Shown here piece by piece: positions 16,223 through 24,244 of a stretch of 64,000 nucleotides of DNA. The notes below the pieces were generated by a model. The model saw nothing but the letters and a program-made list of their open reading frames with translations, searched no databases and was not told the DNA's origin. The stretch is from Elusimicrobiota bacterium (GTDB lineage: Bacteria; Elusimicrobiota; Elusimicrobia; FEN-1173). The position numbers were made by a program, and so were the translations under genes. Numbering within the stretch: position 1 is the first letter of the stretch; each line of letters begins with the position of its first letter. The stretch is from positions 1-64,000 of the forward strand of contig JADKCG010000008.1 of the NCBI GenBank assembly GCA_016714745.1. Direction: 5' to 3'.

Positions 16223-17193
16223 GGCCGGACTCCTGTTTTATTCGCGCCGCCGGGGTCCGCAGGGGATACCGGGGATGAGCCCAACGATCGCCATTCGTCT
16301 TCCGCATTTTGTGGAGAGGGAAAGGACGGCCCTTCTTCCGGAATGGCCGTCCCCTGTTCCCGTCGTTCTGTGACGGGGCGGGTCGTCTCGGCAGGAGGGG
16401 CAATTTGATCGTTGGCGATCAAGGTCCGCCAGTTCGGGGCCAGACCTTTCTTTTCATCCGGTTTTTTAAGATTGGCCCAAAACGACGGTTTGTTTTCTAA
16501 AATCACGATCTCGACGCGCCGGTTACGGGACCGGCCCTGGGAGGTATTGTTAGAATCCAACGGTTGAAATTCCGCCAGTCCGGCCACGGTCATTCGCTGG
16601 GGGGGAATCCCGTTTTGGAGGAGAAACCGCAACACCGCCAAGGCCCGCGCCGTAGAGAGTTCCCAGTTAGAGGCAAAGAGCACGCTGTGGATGGGGGTGT
16701 CATCGGTGTGTCCTTCGATCCGGAGCTGTCTCTGTGATTGTTTAAGAATTTTTACGACCCCCGGAAGCAAGGTCAATGCTTCCGGACGCAGAACGTCCGA
16801 GCCCGGCATGAAGAAGTTTCGTGTTTGAAGCATCAAGGTGAGTCCTTCCTCGTGCCGTTCAAGCTTGACCCCGGTTGCGCCGGCTCCCTCTTTTTGAAGT
16901 TCCTGGGAAATCTTTTTCTCCACGTCTTTTAGGTTCATGCCCAAATCAATGAGTTCCCTGCCCGACGTGTTTCCCTCGTTAACAAACATCAACTCGTTGC
17001 TTCCCGCCGAAAAAATGCCAGCGCTGAACGCTCGTTCCGCCGCGCCCACGAACTTTTTGATTTTTCCCGCGTCCGTCTGTGCCGTCGCGTAAAGGACCGT
17101 GAAGAAAGCGAAGAGCAGGGTGATAAAATCGGCGTAGGAAACCAGCCAGCGTTCGTGGTTGGCGTGTTCCGGGATTTTGGGTTTTCGGGCCAT
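16219..17193 (-). CDS. motB: Flagellar stator protein MotB
   Basis: 324 residues. The N-terminus RWLVSYADFITLLFAFFTVLY is the MotB membrane helix with the essential proton/sodium-carrying aspartate (YADF). The C-terminal OmpA-like peptidoglycan-binding domain is at residues about 150-250 (LRIEGHTDDTPIHS, SARALAVLRF-type helix, SRNRRVEIVI). The last 60 residues are proline-rich and variable. It starts 4 nt after motA and would anchor the stator to the cell wall. Confidence 0.95.
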   Translation of the reverse strand: MARKPKIPEHANHERWLVSYADFITLLFAFFTVLYATAQTDAGKIKKFVGAAERAFSAGIFSAGSNELMFVNEGNTSGRELIDLGMNLKDVEKKISQELQKEGAGATGVKLERHEEGLTLMLQTRNFFMPGSDVLRPEALTLLPGVVKILKQSQRQLRIEGHTDDTPIHSVLFASNWELSTARALAVLRFLLQNGIPPQRMTVAGLAEFQPLDSNNTSQGRSRNRRVEIVILENKPSFWANLKKPDEKKGLAPNWRTLIANDQIAPPAETTRPVTERREQGTAIPEEGPSFPSPQNAEDEWRSLGSSPVSPADPGGANKTGVRP

Positions 17194-17197
17194 GGGT

Positions 17198-17974
17198 TTA
17201 CTTCTTGTCCAGAAGTTTTTGGTCGGAGGACGACAAATGGCCTTTCAGTCGTTCGCTCATGAGGGCGGGATTCTCTCCTTGTTGAATGGAGATCAATCCT
17301 TCTAAAATAAGGGCGCGGTGGTGGGAGTTGCTTTCTTTATTGCATTTCAGTTTCCCCGCGGCCGGGAGGAACAATAAGTTGGCGGAGCCCACGCCGTAGA
17401 CGGTCGCGACGAAAGCCACCGCGATTCCGCCCCCCAACGTGGAAGGGTCGGCCAAGTTTTCCATCACGTGGATCAACCCGAGCACCGCTCCGATGATTCC
17501 CACCGTTGGCGCGAATCCGCCGGCGGTTTCGAAAAATTTGATGTATTCTTCTTCGTGGTGTTCTTCTCGCTCCATTTCTTGTTCCATCATTTCCCGCAGG
17601 GCTTTCTCCGGGGTCGCGTCGATCAAGAGCTGAAGCCCTTTGGAGAAGAAGGGATCTTTCATTTCAGACTGGGGTTTTTGAAGGGCCAGAAGCCCTTCGC
17701 GGCGGCTCAAGGTCGCGAAACTCAGAAGCGTGCGGGCCACCTCCACTTCGTTCGTGTGGTGAGCAAAAAAGACACTGATGAGCGCTTTTCCGGCTCCCGT
17801 CGCCACATGAAGGGGGAACCCCACCAAGGTCGCGCCCGCTGTTCCGCCAAAAACGATCAGGGCGGCGGTGGGCTGTAAAATGGAACTCATGTGCCCCCCC
17901 TCGAGCCGTTGACCGAGAAGGATCATGCCCACGGAGACCACCAAACCAACAATAGACGCGAGATCGGGTTTCAA
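17198..17974 (-). CDS. motA: Flagellar stator protein MotA
   Basis: 258 residues from TTG 17974, preceded by a run of G that can act as a ribosome-binding site; upstream in-frame codons would extend into the promoter. Four membrane segments: IVGLVVSVGMILLG, LIVFGGTAGATLVGF, FAPTVGIIGAVLGLIHVM and GIAVAFVATVYGVGSANLLFL, with the cytoplasmic charged loop (EQEMEREEHHEEE) that contacts FliG. The TVGIIGAVLGL proline region is typical of MotA. Transcribed from a sigma-28 promoter at 18009-18035. Confidence 0.93.
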   Translation of the reverse strand: MKPDLASIVGLVVSVGMILLGQRLEGGHMSSILQPTAALIVFGGTAGATLVGFPLHVATGAGKALISVFFAHHTNEVEVARTLLSFATLSRREGLLALQKPQSEMKDPFFSKGLQLLIDATPEKALREMMEQEMEREEHHEEEYIKFFETAGGFAPTVGIIGAVLGLIHVMENLADPSTLGGGIAVAFVATVYGVGSANLLFLPAAGKLKCNKESNSHHRALILEGLISIQQGENPALMSERLKGHLSSSDQKLLDKK

Positions 17975-18008
17975 AGAATCCCCCCCTATGAAATACGTGA
18001 CAAGGGGA

Positions 18009-18035
18009 TTATCGGCCCTTCCGCATCGACCTGTA
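18009..18035 (-). promoter_or_regulatory. Sigma-28 (FliA) promoter of motAB
   Basis: On the minus strand TACAGGTC, 11 nt, then GCCGATAA. The -10 is an exact FliA box and the spacing is exactly that of the TAAAGTTT-N11-GCCGATAA consensus; the -35 matches 5 of 8. It lies about 35 nt upstream of the motA start. Confidence 0.8.
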
Positions 18036-18042
18036 ATTCCCC

Positions 18043-18071
18043 TTGACAAAAGGTGGAACTGGAGTTATATA
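18043..18071 (+). promoter_or_regulatory. Sigma-70 promoter of the NtrC-type regulator
   Basis: TTGACA (18043-18048), a 17-nt spacer, then TATATA (18066-18071). The start site would fall near 18078, only about 4 nt before the ATG, so the mRNA would be almost leaderless. It overlaps the divergent motA control region. Confidence 0.75.
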
Positions 18072-18081
18072 GAACCATCAA

Positions 18082-19497
18082 ATGAATATCGTTCGATCCG
18101 AACCATCACGAACCGAAAAAACGCGCGTCGCTGTGTCGTCTCTCTCCCAGCCGACGGAATCCCTCTTCACTATTTTGATCGTGGATGATGATCGGTCTGT
18201 GGCCTACGCTTTGGACCGGGCCTTGACCGAAAAAGGGCACACCGTGAATCTGGCCTTTTCGGCCGAAGAAGGACTCCACACATTAAAAGACGCGCCCACA
18301 GATATTGTTCTGCTGGACCTGTTCATGCCGGGGATGAACGGCACAGAAATGCTTCGCCAGATTAAAAAAATGCATCCCACCACAGACGTCGTCACTATTT
18401 CGGGCGCGGGAAGCATGCGCGCGGCGTTGGGGACGCTTCAACTGGATGCCTTCGATTTCTTGCCCAAACCCGTCCAGATGCGGGCGCTCATGGAAGTGAT
18501 CGACCGGATCCGTGAGAAGCGGCGGGCGCCCCAGCGGGCGGCGTCGGCTCGCCCCCTGTCCACCCTTTTTTCCGTCCCCGACCTGATTGGAAAAAGCCCT
18601 TCGATCCAAAAAGTCGCCGATTTCCTTAATCGCATTGCTCCCACCCACTGCAACGTCTTGATCCGAGGTGAAACGGGGTCGGGAAAAGAAGTGGTGTCTC
18701 ACGCGCTCCATAACCGCAGTACACGCCGGGAAGGGCCGTTCATCCCGCTGAACTGTAGCGCTCTTCCGGAAACCATGCTGGAGAGCGAACTGTTCGGGCA
18801 CGAGAAAGGCGCGTTTACCGATGCCACAGGGTTGAAACGGGGCCTCTTGGAGATGGCCAACGGAGGGACGCTCCTTCTCGACGAAATTGGCGATATGCCG
18901 CTGGCGCTCCAGGCCAAACTGTTGCGGGTGGTGGAAACAAAATGTTTCCGCCGGTTGGGAAGCAACACCGAGCAGGCGGTGGACGTTCGTTTTGTGGGCG
19001 CGACCCACCGGGATTTGGAGACCATGGTCAAAAAATCCCAGTTCCGGGAAGACCTTTTTTATCGTCTGAGCGTATTCTCTCTGCATCTTCCGGCCCTCCG
19101 GGAGCGGAAAGAAGACATCCCGCTATTGGCCAATTTCTTTCTCCAATCCATCGTTCATGGGCGGGGTCCCAAAATCCTGGCCCCGGACGCGCTGGAGTGC
19201 CTGGAATCCTACGGCTGGCCAGGGAACGTGCGGGAACTTCACAACATGATTGAACATGCGGTGGTGTTCGCCGAAGGCGAGACCGTGCGAGCGGCGGATC
19301 TCCCCGCGGTCCTGCAGGGGCCGCGTTCCTTTCCCGAGGGCGACTCGGCCGAGACTTTGGCCGCGGTGGAACGCCGTCACATTTTAAAAGTGTTCGATGC
19401 CTGCGGCGAATCTGTTGAAGCGGCGTCGGCCCGGCTGGGATTGAGCGAAACGGTCACACGAAATCGGCTTAAACGCTACGGCCGTCTGAACGACTGA
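18082..19497 (+). CDS. Sigma-54-dependent response regulator (NtrC/FlrC/FlgR type)
   Basis: 471 residues. Receiver domain at about 28-145 with acidic pocket VDDD and phospho-aspartate in IVLLDLFMPGMNG. Central AAA+ ATPase at about 165-400 with Walker A GETGSGKE, the sigma-54 contact loop GAFTDA (a common variant of GAFTGA) and Walker B GGTLLLDEIGDM. C-terminal Fis-type HTH (VEAASARLGLSETVTRNRLK). It should remodel the RpoN holoenzyme at the sigma-54 promoters found nearby and so act as flagellar master activator; the kinase at 58624 is a candidate partner. No ribosome-binding site precedes ATG 18082. Its last 114 nt overlap the antisense hemerythrin gene. Confidence 0.9.
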   Translation: MNIVRSEPSRTEKTRVAVSSLSQPTESLFTILIVDDDRSVAYALDRALTEKGHTVNLAFSAEEGLHTLKDAPTDIVLLDLFMPGMNGTEMLRQIKKMHPTTDVVTISGAGSMRAALGTLQLDAFDFLPKPVQMRALMEVIDRIREKRRAPQRAASARPLSTLFSVPDLIGKSPSIQKVADFLNRIAPTHCNVLIRGETGSGKEVVSHALHNRSTRREGPFIPLNCSALPETMLESELFGHEKGAFTDATGLKRGLLEMANGGTLLLDEIGDMPLALQAKLLRVVETKCFRRLGSNTEQAVDVRFVGATHRDLETMVKKSQFREDLFYRLSVFSLHLPALRERKEDIPLLANFFLQSIVHGRGPKILAPDALECLESYGWPGNVRELHNMIEHAVVFAEGETVRAADLPAVLQGPRSFPEGDSAETLAAVERRHILKVFDACGESVEAASARLGLSETVTRNRLKRYGRLND

Positions 19498-19941
19498 ACA
19501 CTTTTTCCGCCGAGAGAGACGTTCCGTCGGATCTGCTCCATCCCGGCCCAGCAGGAACCGCGAAAATCCCTTGTCCGATCCGAGAATATGATTTTCCACC
19601 CATTGGTTTAAGTGTTGGAGAAAAGACGAATTGAGGGGCACGGTTTGGCATCGGGCCCGGCGTTCCCAGGTCAGAAGCAGGCGGCTGAGTTCGTGATGGC
19701 GGTCCTGGTGGTCCATTCGTCCGGGGTAATCGGATCGCCGCATCAGTTCTTCCTCGGCCTCAAAGTGCATGGCGGTCAATCCCACCAGTTCCAAAAATAG
19801 TTCTGACGCGGCCCGAGAGCCGCCCCGGCCCCCCCCCGGGTGCGCCATTTCGCCACAGAGGGTGACCATTCTTCGATGGTGTCGATCCATCATGTCCACG
19901 CCCAACTCAAGCTCCGGTCGCCAAAGAGTCGCTTTAATCAA
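19384..19941 (-). CDS. Bacteriohemerythrin
   Basis: 185 residues from TTG 19941, with GGAGGG 5 nt upstream. The iron-ligand pattern of hemerythrin is complete: VDMMDRHHRRM, HFEAEEELM, HQDRHHEL, and HILGSDKGFSRFL. Such proteins bind O2 at a di-iron site and often serve motile cells as oxygen carriers or sensors. The usual length is about 135 residues. Here the extra C-terminal 45 residues run antisense through the 3' end of the NtrC-type gene, so the original stop may have been lost. A sigma-28 promoter lies directly upstream. Confidence 0.85.
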   Translation of the reverse strand: MIKATLWRPELELGVDMMDRHHRRMVTLCGEMAHPGGGRGGSRAASELFLELVGLTAMHFEAEEELMRRSDYPGRMDHQDRHHELSRLLLTWERRARCQTVPLNSSFLQHLNQWVENHILGSDKGFSRFLLGRDGADPTERLSRRKKCSVVQTAVAFKPISCDRFAQSQPGRRRFNRFAAGIEHF

Positions 19942-19966
19942 TGGGTCCCTCCTGTCATCTGCTCAG

Positions 19967-19993
19967 TTATCGGCTAAAAAAGCCCGGCCTTGA
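19967..19993 (-). promoter_or_regulatory. Sigma-28 promoter of hemerythrin
   Basis: Minus strand TCAAGGCC, 11 nt, GCCGATAA. Exact -10, correct spacing, 4 of 8 in the -35 (TCAAG core, also used at 56679). It starts a leader of about 20 nt ending at the GGAGGG of the hemerythrin gene. Confidence 0.72.
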
Positions 19994-20008
19994 CCGGTTT
20001 CGGGAGAA

Positions 20009-20024
20009 CGGCACGGGTCTTGCA
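20009..20024 (+). promoter_or_regulatory. Sigma-54 promoter upstream of the flgN-like gene
   Basis: CGGCACGGGTCTTGCA, matching TGGCACG-N4-TTGCA except for the first base; the GG and GC dinucleotides are 10 nt apart. It lies 40 nt upstream of ATG 20064. Confidence 0.75.
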
Positions 20025-20063
20025 GTCCTCTAAGCGAATCGAAACCAATAAAGGAGGGGTGCC

Positions 20064-20363
20064 ATGGAGGTGGGGTCAGATGAAATCGCCGGTAAACTTT
20101 TGGATGTCCTTCGTCGGGAAGAAAGCGCAATCCTTTCGGGCCGATGGGAAAAACTGGGTCCCTTGGATCGGTTGCGAACGCGTTTATGGAAATCTCTGAG
20201 TTTTGAGGGTGTCCAAACCATTTCCCGAAAATGCGCCATGGAACTTCGGGATCAAAGCGACACCAACACACGCCTCCTCACCAAGGCTCTGGGCGAGGTG
20301 GGCGAAAAATTGATGGCTGTTCGACGACGATCCCAAGCGTCCGCGGCGTATGGGCAAGGATGA
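20064..20363 (+). CDS. FlgN/FliT-like export chaperone candidate
   Basis: 99 residues from ATG 20064, with AGGAGGGG upstream. Entirely helical and charged. The C-terminal part, NTRLLTKALGEVGEKLMAVR followed by AAYGQG, resembles the end of FlgN-type chaperones, where a helix with N..LL...L is followed by a YG..G tail. FlgN-type proteins hold hook-filament subunits before export. A clearer flgN exists at 51793, so this one may serve another client or be a FliT-like protein. It heads the flgBC operon region and has its own sigma-54 promoter. Confidence 0.45.
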   Translation: MEVGSDEIAGKLLDVLRREESAILSGRWEKLGPLDRLRTRLWKSLSFEGVQTISRKCAMELRDQSDTNTRLLTKALGEVGEKLMAVRRRSQASAAYGQG

Positions 20364-20378
20364 CCGCCAGCGATTGTT

Positions 20379-20394
20379 TGGCATGTTTCTTGCA
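20379..20394 (+). promoter_or_regulatory. Sigma-54 promoter of the flgB operon
   Basis: TGGCATGTTTCTTGCA, with the GG and GC elements 10 nt apart and a TTGCA -12 region. It lies 24 nt upstream of flgB, which puts the start near 20406. This is the main promoter candidate for the long flagellar operon. Confidence 0.85.
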
Positions 20395-20417
20395 TTGAAA
20401 AAGGGTGGACTAAAACT

Positions 20418-20792
20418 ATGACCGAATCGTGGATGCCCATCGCTGGCCGGCCCCTTCACCGGGAACTTGATCGGTTGTGGTTGAATCAACAGGCCGTTGC
20501 CCACAATCTGGCCAATATTCAAACTCCCGGGTTTGTGGGAACGCGAATCGTTAAAAATGAAAATCCCGATTTTGGCGACATGTTGTCCGCAGAATTAATT
20601 CGCACCGATTCCCGTCATATGTCCATCTCCGACTCTGATCTTTCTAACGAGTTCACGAAACAGCCCGTTCAAGACCTTTCGCCTGATTCAGAGATGGCCG
20701 AAATGTCAAAAACCGTGGTCAGTTACCAAACTCTGCTTGAGATTGTCGCCCGCCAGAACCGAATGGCTCGGACGGCCATCGAAGGACGGTAG
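20418..20792 (+). CDS. flgB: Flagellar basal-body rod protein FlgB
   Basis: 124 residues. The N-terminus WLNQQAVAHNLANIQTPGF is the rod/hook family motif (QxxVAxNLANxxTPGF). The C-terminus SYQTLLEIVARQNRMARTAI ends in the usual helix. FlgB forms the proximal rod with FlgC, FlgF and FliE. First structural gene of the plus-strand flagellar operon; flgC starts 7 nt after its stop. Confidence 0.92.
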   Translation: MTESWMPIAGRPLHRELDRLWLNQQAVAHNLANIQTPGFVGTRIVKNENPDFGDMLSAELIRTDSRHMSISDSDLSNEFTKQPVQDLSPDSEMAEMSKTVVSYQTLLEIVARQNRMARTAIEGR

Positions 20793-20799
20793 ATCCTCT

Positions 20800-21219
20800 A
20801 TGGGCGCCTTTGACGGGTTGGACATCAGCGGTTCCGGGATGAACGCTCATCGCGCGTGGATGGAAGCGGCGGCTTCGAACGTGGCGAACGCCCATACGAC
20901 ACGCACGGCGGCCGGGGGGCCCTATCAACGGAAAACAGTGGTGTTCCAAGAGGCGTTGCAGGCCGCTCAATTCGGCGCTCCTCCGATGGTCACGGGCGTC
21001 AACGTGACCGCGGGCGTCCCGGACGCGACGCCGTTCCCGAAAATTTTTGACCCGTCCCATCCGGACGCGGATCCCCAAGGGTTTGTCCTCTTGCCGAACG
21101 TGGACCCGGTGCGCGAAATGGTGGACCTCACGTCAGCGACTCGGGCGTATGAGGCCAACGTCGCGGCGTTTAGCGCGACCAGAAGCATGTTGTTAAAATC
21201 ATTGGAGATTGGAAAATGA
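20800..21219 (+). CDS. flgC: Flagellar basal-body rod protein FlgC
   Basis: 139 residues from ATG 20800. DISGSGMNAHRAWMEAAASNVANAHTT is the FlgC N-terminal helix (shown in part), and PVREMVDLTSATRAYEANVA is the C-terminal family motif. It is a proximal rod subunit. The stop overlaps the following trigger-factor-like gene (ATGA), so the two are probably translationally coupled. Confidence 0.92.
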   Translation: MGAFDGLDISGSGMNAHRAWMEAAASNVANAHTTRTAAGGPYQRKTVVFQEALQAAQFGAPPMVTGVNVTAGVPDATPFPKIFDPSHPDADPQGFVLLPNVDPVREMVDLTSATRAYEANVAAFSATRSMLLKSLEIGK

Positions 21220-22226
21220 CTCCTTCGGCTTCTCCCGAACCCCGTGGGTTTCCCGAAGCGGGTTCGACCGGACCCACTTTTTTTGTGCGCCCTCAAGGGA
21301 CAAAAGGAGGGGTCTCCTTCTTTTGGATTGAACAACCGCTGGAAGACCTGTTGGAAAAAGAAGCCGAAGCGCTCGCACGGCTTCAGCGGGACGTTAAATG
21401 GCCGGGATTTCGTCGCGGCAGTGTTCCCATTCCGCGCGTGCGGCTTCGGTTTGCCAGCGAAGCGCGGGAACAGGCCCTTGCGGCTTTGGTGCGCGAATCC
21501 GTGGGCCGGGCCATTGCGGAAGGGGGACTGATTCCCCTCTCTCCTCCCACGGTTGAGACGGCGGAAATATCGAACGCCACCGTTCGGATCCAATTTTCCG
21601 TGGAATGTCCGCCGGACGTGGATGTGGTCAACTACAAGGGGCTCCGCCTCAAACGCCCCTCTTTTCCCGTGACGGAGGCCGCCTTGGAAACTTCTTTGCG
21701 TGAAATCGGGGGGGAAACGGCCGGGGCGCCGCCCGAATTCCGCGAGGCGGTGCGAAAAATTTTGGAGTCGGAAGCGGAACGATTGGCACGAAGGGACTTG
21801 GAAAGCCAAGCCATCGAGGCACTTCTGGAGGCGCACCCTTTCGAGGTTCCTCCCAGTTTAGCGCGGGAACGGGCGCGGGAGTTGTTTCGCCGGTTGCAAG
21901 CGCAATTTTTGGCCGAAGGGGGAACGCTCGAGGGTTGGACGGACCGTCAGGCCGAATATGAACCCACCGTTTTGCTCGAGGCGGAACGCGGCGTGCGAAC
22001 GGCGTATCTGCTGGCCGCGATCGCGGAAGCGGAGGGCCTGACGATCTCGAACGAAGAGGCCACGGTGGCCGTTCGAAAGGCGGTACACCCGCTCCCTCCC
22101 GACCATCGCGCCGAGTCTCTGTCTCGTCTGGAATCAAAAAAAGAAGATGTTCGCGGGATGCTGTTGGAAGACAAGGTGTTCGATTTCCTTATTCGCCACG
22201 CCGTGGTTGACGCAGGGACGGTCTGA
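21216..22226 (+). CDS. Trigger-factor-like chaperone lacking the PPIase domain
   Basis: 336 residues. Residues 40-165 match the trigger-factor N-domain: WPGFRRGSVP is the ribosome-binding signature (GFRxGxxP), and ECPPDVDVVNYKGLRLKRP is the end of that domain. The FKBP-type PPIase domain that normally follows is absent; the sequence goes directly into a C-terminal SurA/TF-like helical domain (AIEALLEAHPFEVPPSLARE, GVRTAYLLAAIAEAEGL). Trigger factor is normally about 430 residues. The gene sits between flgC (4-nt overlap) and fliE (1-nt gap), a place where the usual order is flgB-flgC-fliE. It may chaperone rod or other flagellar substrates at the ribosome; this is inference. Confidence 0.7.
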   Translation: MTPSASPEPRGFPEAGSTGPTFFVRPQGTKGGVSFFWIEQPLEDLLEKEAEALARLQRDVKWPGFRRGSVPIPRVRLRFASEAREQALAALVRESVGRAIAEGGLIPLSPPTVETAEISNATVRIQFSVECPPDVDVVNYKGLRLKRPSFPVTEAALETSLREIGGETAGAPPEFREAVRKILESEAERLARRDLESQAIEALLEAHPFEVPPSLARERARELFRRLQAQFLAEGGTLEGWTDRQAEYEPTVLLEAERGVRTAYLLAAIAEAEGLTISNEEATVAVRKAVHPLPPDHRAESLSRLESKKEDVRGMLLEDKVFDFLIRHAVVDAGTV

Positions 22227-22227
22227 G

Positions 22228-22545
22228 ATGGCTGGTCCTTTGAGCGTGGGGGGGGTGGAGTCTTTCAAGCCCATCACCGGGCTGAAAGAAACGGGGTCTT
22301 TGAGTGGGCCCGGGGCGGGATCCTCCGCTCCTTTTGGCGAGGTCCTGACACAGGCCCTGGAGCGGGCGGACAGCCGGGTGGTGGACGCTCACCAAGCCGT
22401 GGACGATTTGGTGTCGGGAAAGCCGGTCAGTTCCCATGACGTCATGATTCGAGTGGAGGAAGCCCACTTGGCTCTCCAGTGGACAATTCAGTTGCGCAAC
22501 CGCGCCCTGGAGGCTTATCAAGAAATCATGCGCATGCCGTTGTAG
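22228..22545 (+). CDS. fliE: Flagellar hook-basal body adaptor FliE
   Basis: 105 residues from ATG 22228. The C-terminal half is typical: FGEVLTQALERADSRVVDAH, DVMIRVEEAHLALQWTIQLR, NRALEAYQEIMRMPL. FliE joins the MS ring to the proximal rod. The gene follows the trigger-factor-like gene after 1 nt and is followed by an 80-nt gap before fliF. Confidence 0.92.
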   Translation: MAGPLSVGGVESFKPITGLKETGSLSGPGAGSSAPFGEVLTQALERADSRVVDAHQAVDDLVSGKPVSSHDVMIRVEEAHLALQWTIQLRNRALEAYQEIMRMPL

Positions 22546-22625
22546 CTCCGATCGGCTGGACCTCGTCGTAGGAGGCCGAGGGATGTCCCAGGAAGGGACG
22601 ACCCCATCACGTTAAGGAGCCGCGC

Positions 22626-24170
22626 GTGGAATCCTTGATCCGACTTAAAGACATTTTTTTCTCGTTGTCCGTAGGGCGAAAATTTATGGTGTTGATCTTG
22701 GCGGGGGCTGTGTCGGGGGCTGTGTATGCCTTGTCGCTTCCTCTGCGGGGACTGGATCGGGCGCCGCTCTATGCGAAACTTTCGCCGATCGATGCGGCCC
22801 AAGTGGTGGAGAAATTAAGGAACGACGGGATTTCCTATCGGTTGACCAACGGGGGACGGACGGTGAGTGTGCCGTCTCGGATGGTCGATGAGCTGAGATT
22901 GAAACTCTCCCAGGACGGGCTTCCGAAAGGGGAGGGGGAAGGACTGGAAATTCTCGATAAATCGCCCTTGGGCATGAGCGATTTTTCCCAAAAAGTTGGT
23001 TATCAACGGGCCATTCAAGGCGAGTTGGCCCGCACGATCAGCGCTCTCGAAAACGTTCAAACCGCCCGAGTGCACTTGGTCTTCCCGGAAGAATCCCCAT
23101 TTTTAGATAGCCAAGACGGCGCCCGCGCCTCAGTGATGCTGACGCTTCGTCCTGGCGCGACCATCGATCAACGACAGTTGAGCGGGATTGTCCATTTGGT
23201 TTCTGGCGCCGTTAAAGATTTGAAAGCGGAGAACGTGTCCGTCCTCGATTCCGCGGGCCGACTGCTGGCCGGCGGGCGTTCCAAAGAAGGGGTCTACAGC
23301 CAGGGCAACGAAATGCTGGAACTCCAACGGGACGCGGAACGATATCTTGAGGAGAAGGCCACCAGTTTGTTGGACGGGGTTTTGGGGCCCGGGAAGGCGA
23401 TTGTTCGGGCTCGGGTGGAAATGAGCGACCGCATCGTGCGTGAAAAAACAGAGACGTATGATCCCAACGGTCCGATCCGAAGCGAGCAACAAAGCGATGC
23501 CAGAGGAAGCGCTTCTTCCGCCAAAAATTATGAAGTGGGCCGTTCGGTCAAAGAGATCGTGGCCAGCCCGGGGGCGATCATCCGTTTATACGTTTCCGTG
23601 GCGGTGGACGGCACCAGCAAAGAGGATCCAAACACGCCAGGGGTTCGCACCTATGTGGCTCGGAGCGAAGAGGAGATGAGCGCCCTCTCGACCTTAGTAA
23701 AAGAAACGGTGGGCTTCAGCGAAGACCGGGAGGATAAGTTTGAGATCAAAAACGTCGCTTTCGATACGGGCCAACGGGACAAAATGATGGCGGAAGCCGC
23801 GGTTCAAGAGGAGATTTTCAAAAAAGAGCAGTCTCGTCGCGACCTTCTGAACACGGCGGGACGAGCGGGATCGGCTCTGGGGATCGTGTTGGTGGTCTTT
23901 TTGTTCACAAAATTCTTGAAGGCGGCGGGAAATGGGTCAGCCCCAGCGCCATCCTCAACGGATCTCGCCCTTGCGCCCGCCGTGGAGAGCCCTCCCGCTC
24001 TTTCCGCCCCTCCGCCGTCCGGCGCGAAGGGGGAAGGGGGCGCTCCCCCGGCGGCTCTCCCTTCGCTTAGCACGGCGGACGCTCAAGCCACTCTCCTCGC
24101 GGCCGCACGGAAAGATCCCGCGGGGGTCGCGCGCATGATGCAAAAGAAATTTGCTGGGCGGCCGGCTTAA
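22626..24170 (+). CDS. fliF: Flagellar MS-ring protein FliF
   Basis: 514 residues, GTG start with TAAGGAG upstream. First membrane helix at residues 19-38, then the YscJ/FliF domain (APLYAKLSPIDAAQVVEKL, VGYQRAIQGELARTISALEN, ARVHLVFPEES), the FliF central domain with VDG and GETYDP-type repeats, and a second membrane helix near residue 415 (ALGIVLVVFLFTKF). The C-terminal tail, which binds FliG, is proline- and alanine-rich. Its length is near the usual 500-560. Confidence 0.95.
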   Translation: MESLIRLKDIFFSLSVGRKFMVLILAGAVSGAVYALSLPLRGLDRAPLYAKLSPIDAAQVVEKLRNDGISYRLTNGGRTVSVPSRMVDELRLKLSQDGLPKGEGEGLEILDKSPLGMSDFSQKVGYQRAIQGELARTISALENVQTARVHLVFPEESPFLDSQDGARASVMLTLRPGATIDQRQLSGIVHLVSGAVKDLKAENVSVLDSAGRLLAGGRSKEGVYSQGNEMLELQRDAERYLEEKATSLLDGVLGPGKAIVRARVEMSDRIVREKTETYDPNGPIRSEQQSDARGSASSAKNYEVGRSVKEIVASPGAIIRLYVSVAVDGTSKEDPNTPGVRTYVARSEEEMSALSTLVKETVGFSEDREDKFEIKNVAFDTGQRDKMMAEAAVQEEIFKKEQSRRDLLNTAGRAGSALGIVLVVFLFTKFLKAAGNGSAPAPSSTDLALAPAVESPPALSAPPPSGAKGEGGAPPAALPSLSTADAQATLLAAARKDPAGVARMMQKKFAGRPA

Positions 24171-24244
24171 ATGGAACTCAGACGGACCATCGTTTTATTT
24201 CAAGACGCTCCCCTCTCGGGAGGGGGCGGAGTTAAAGGGATTTC

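Noticed and set aside
18800..18830. GAFTDA instead of GAFTGA as evidence that the activator cannot contact sigma-54
   Set aside because: This variant is common among NtrC-type activators, so it is not treated as inactivating.
24205..24235. GC hairpin before fliG as a terminator
   Set aside because: No T run follows, and the operon must continue; at most an RNA-stability element.
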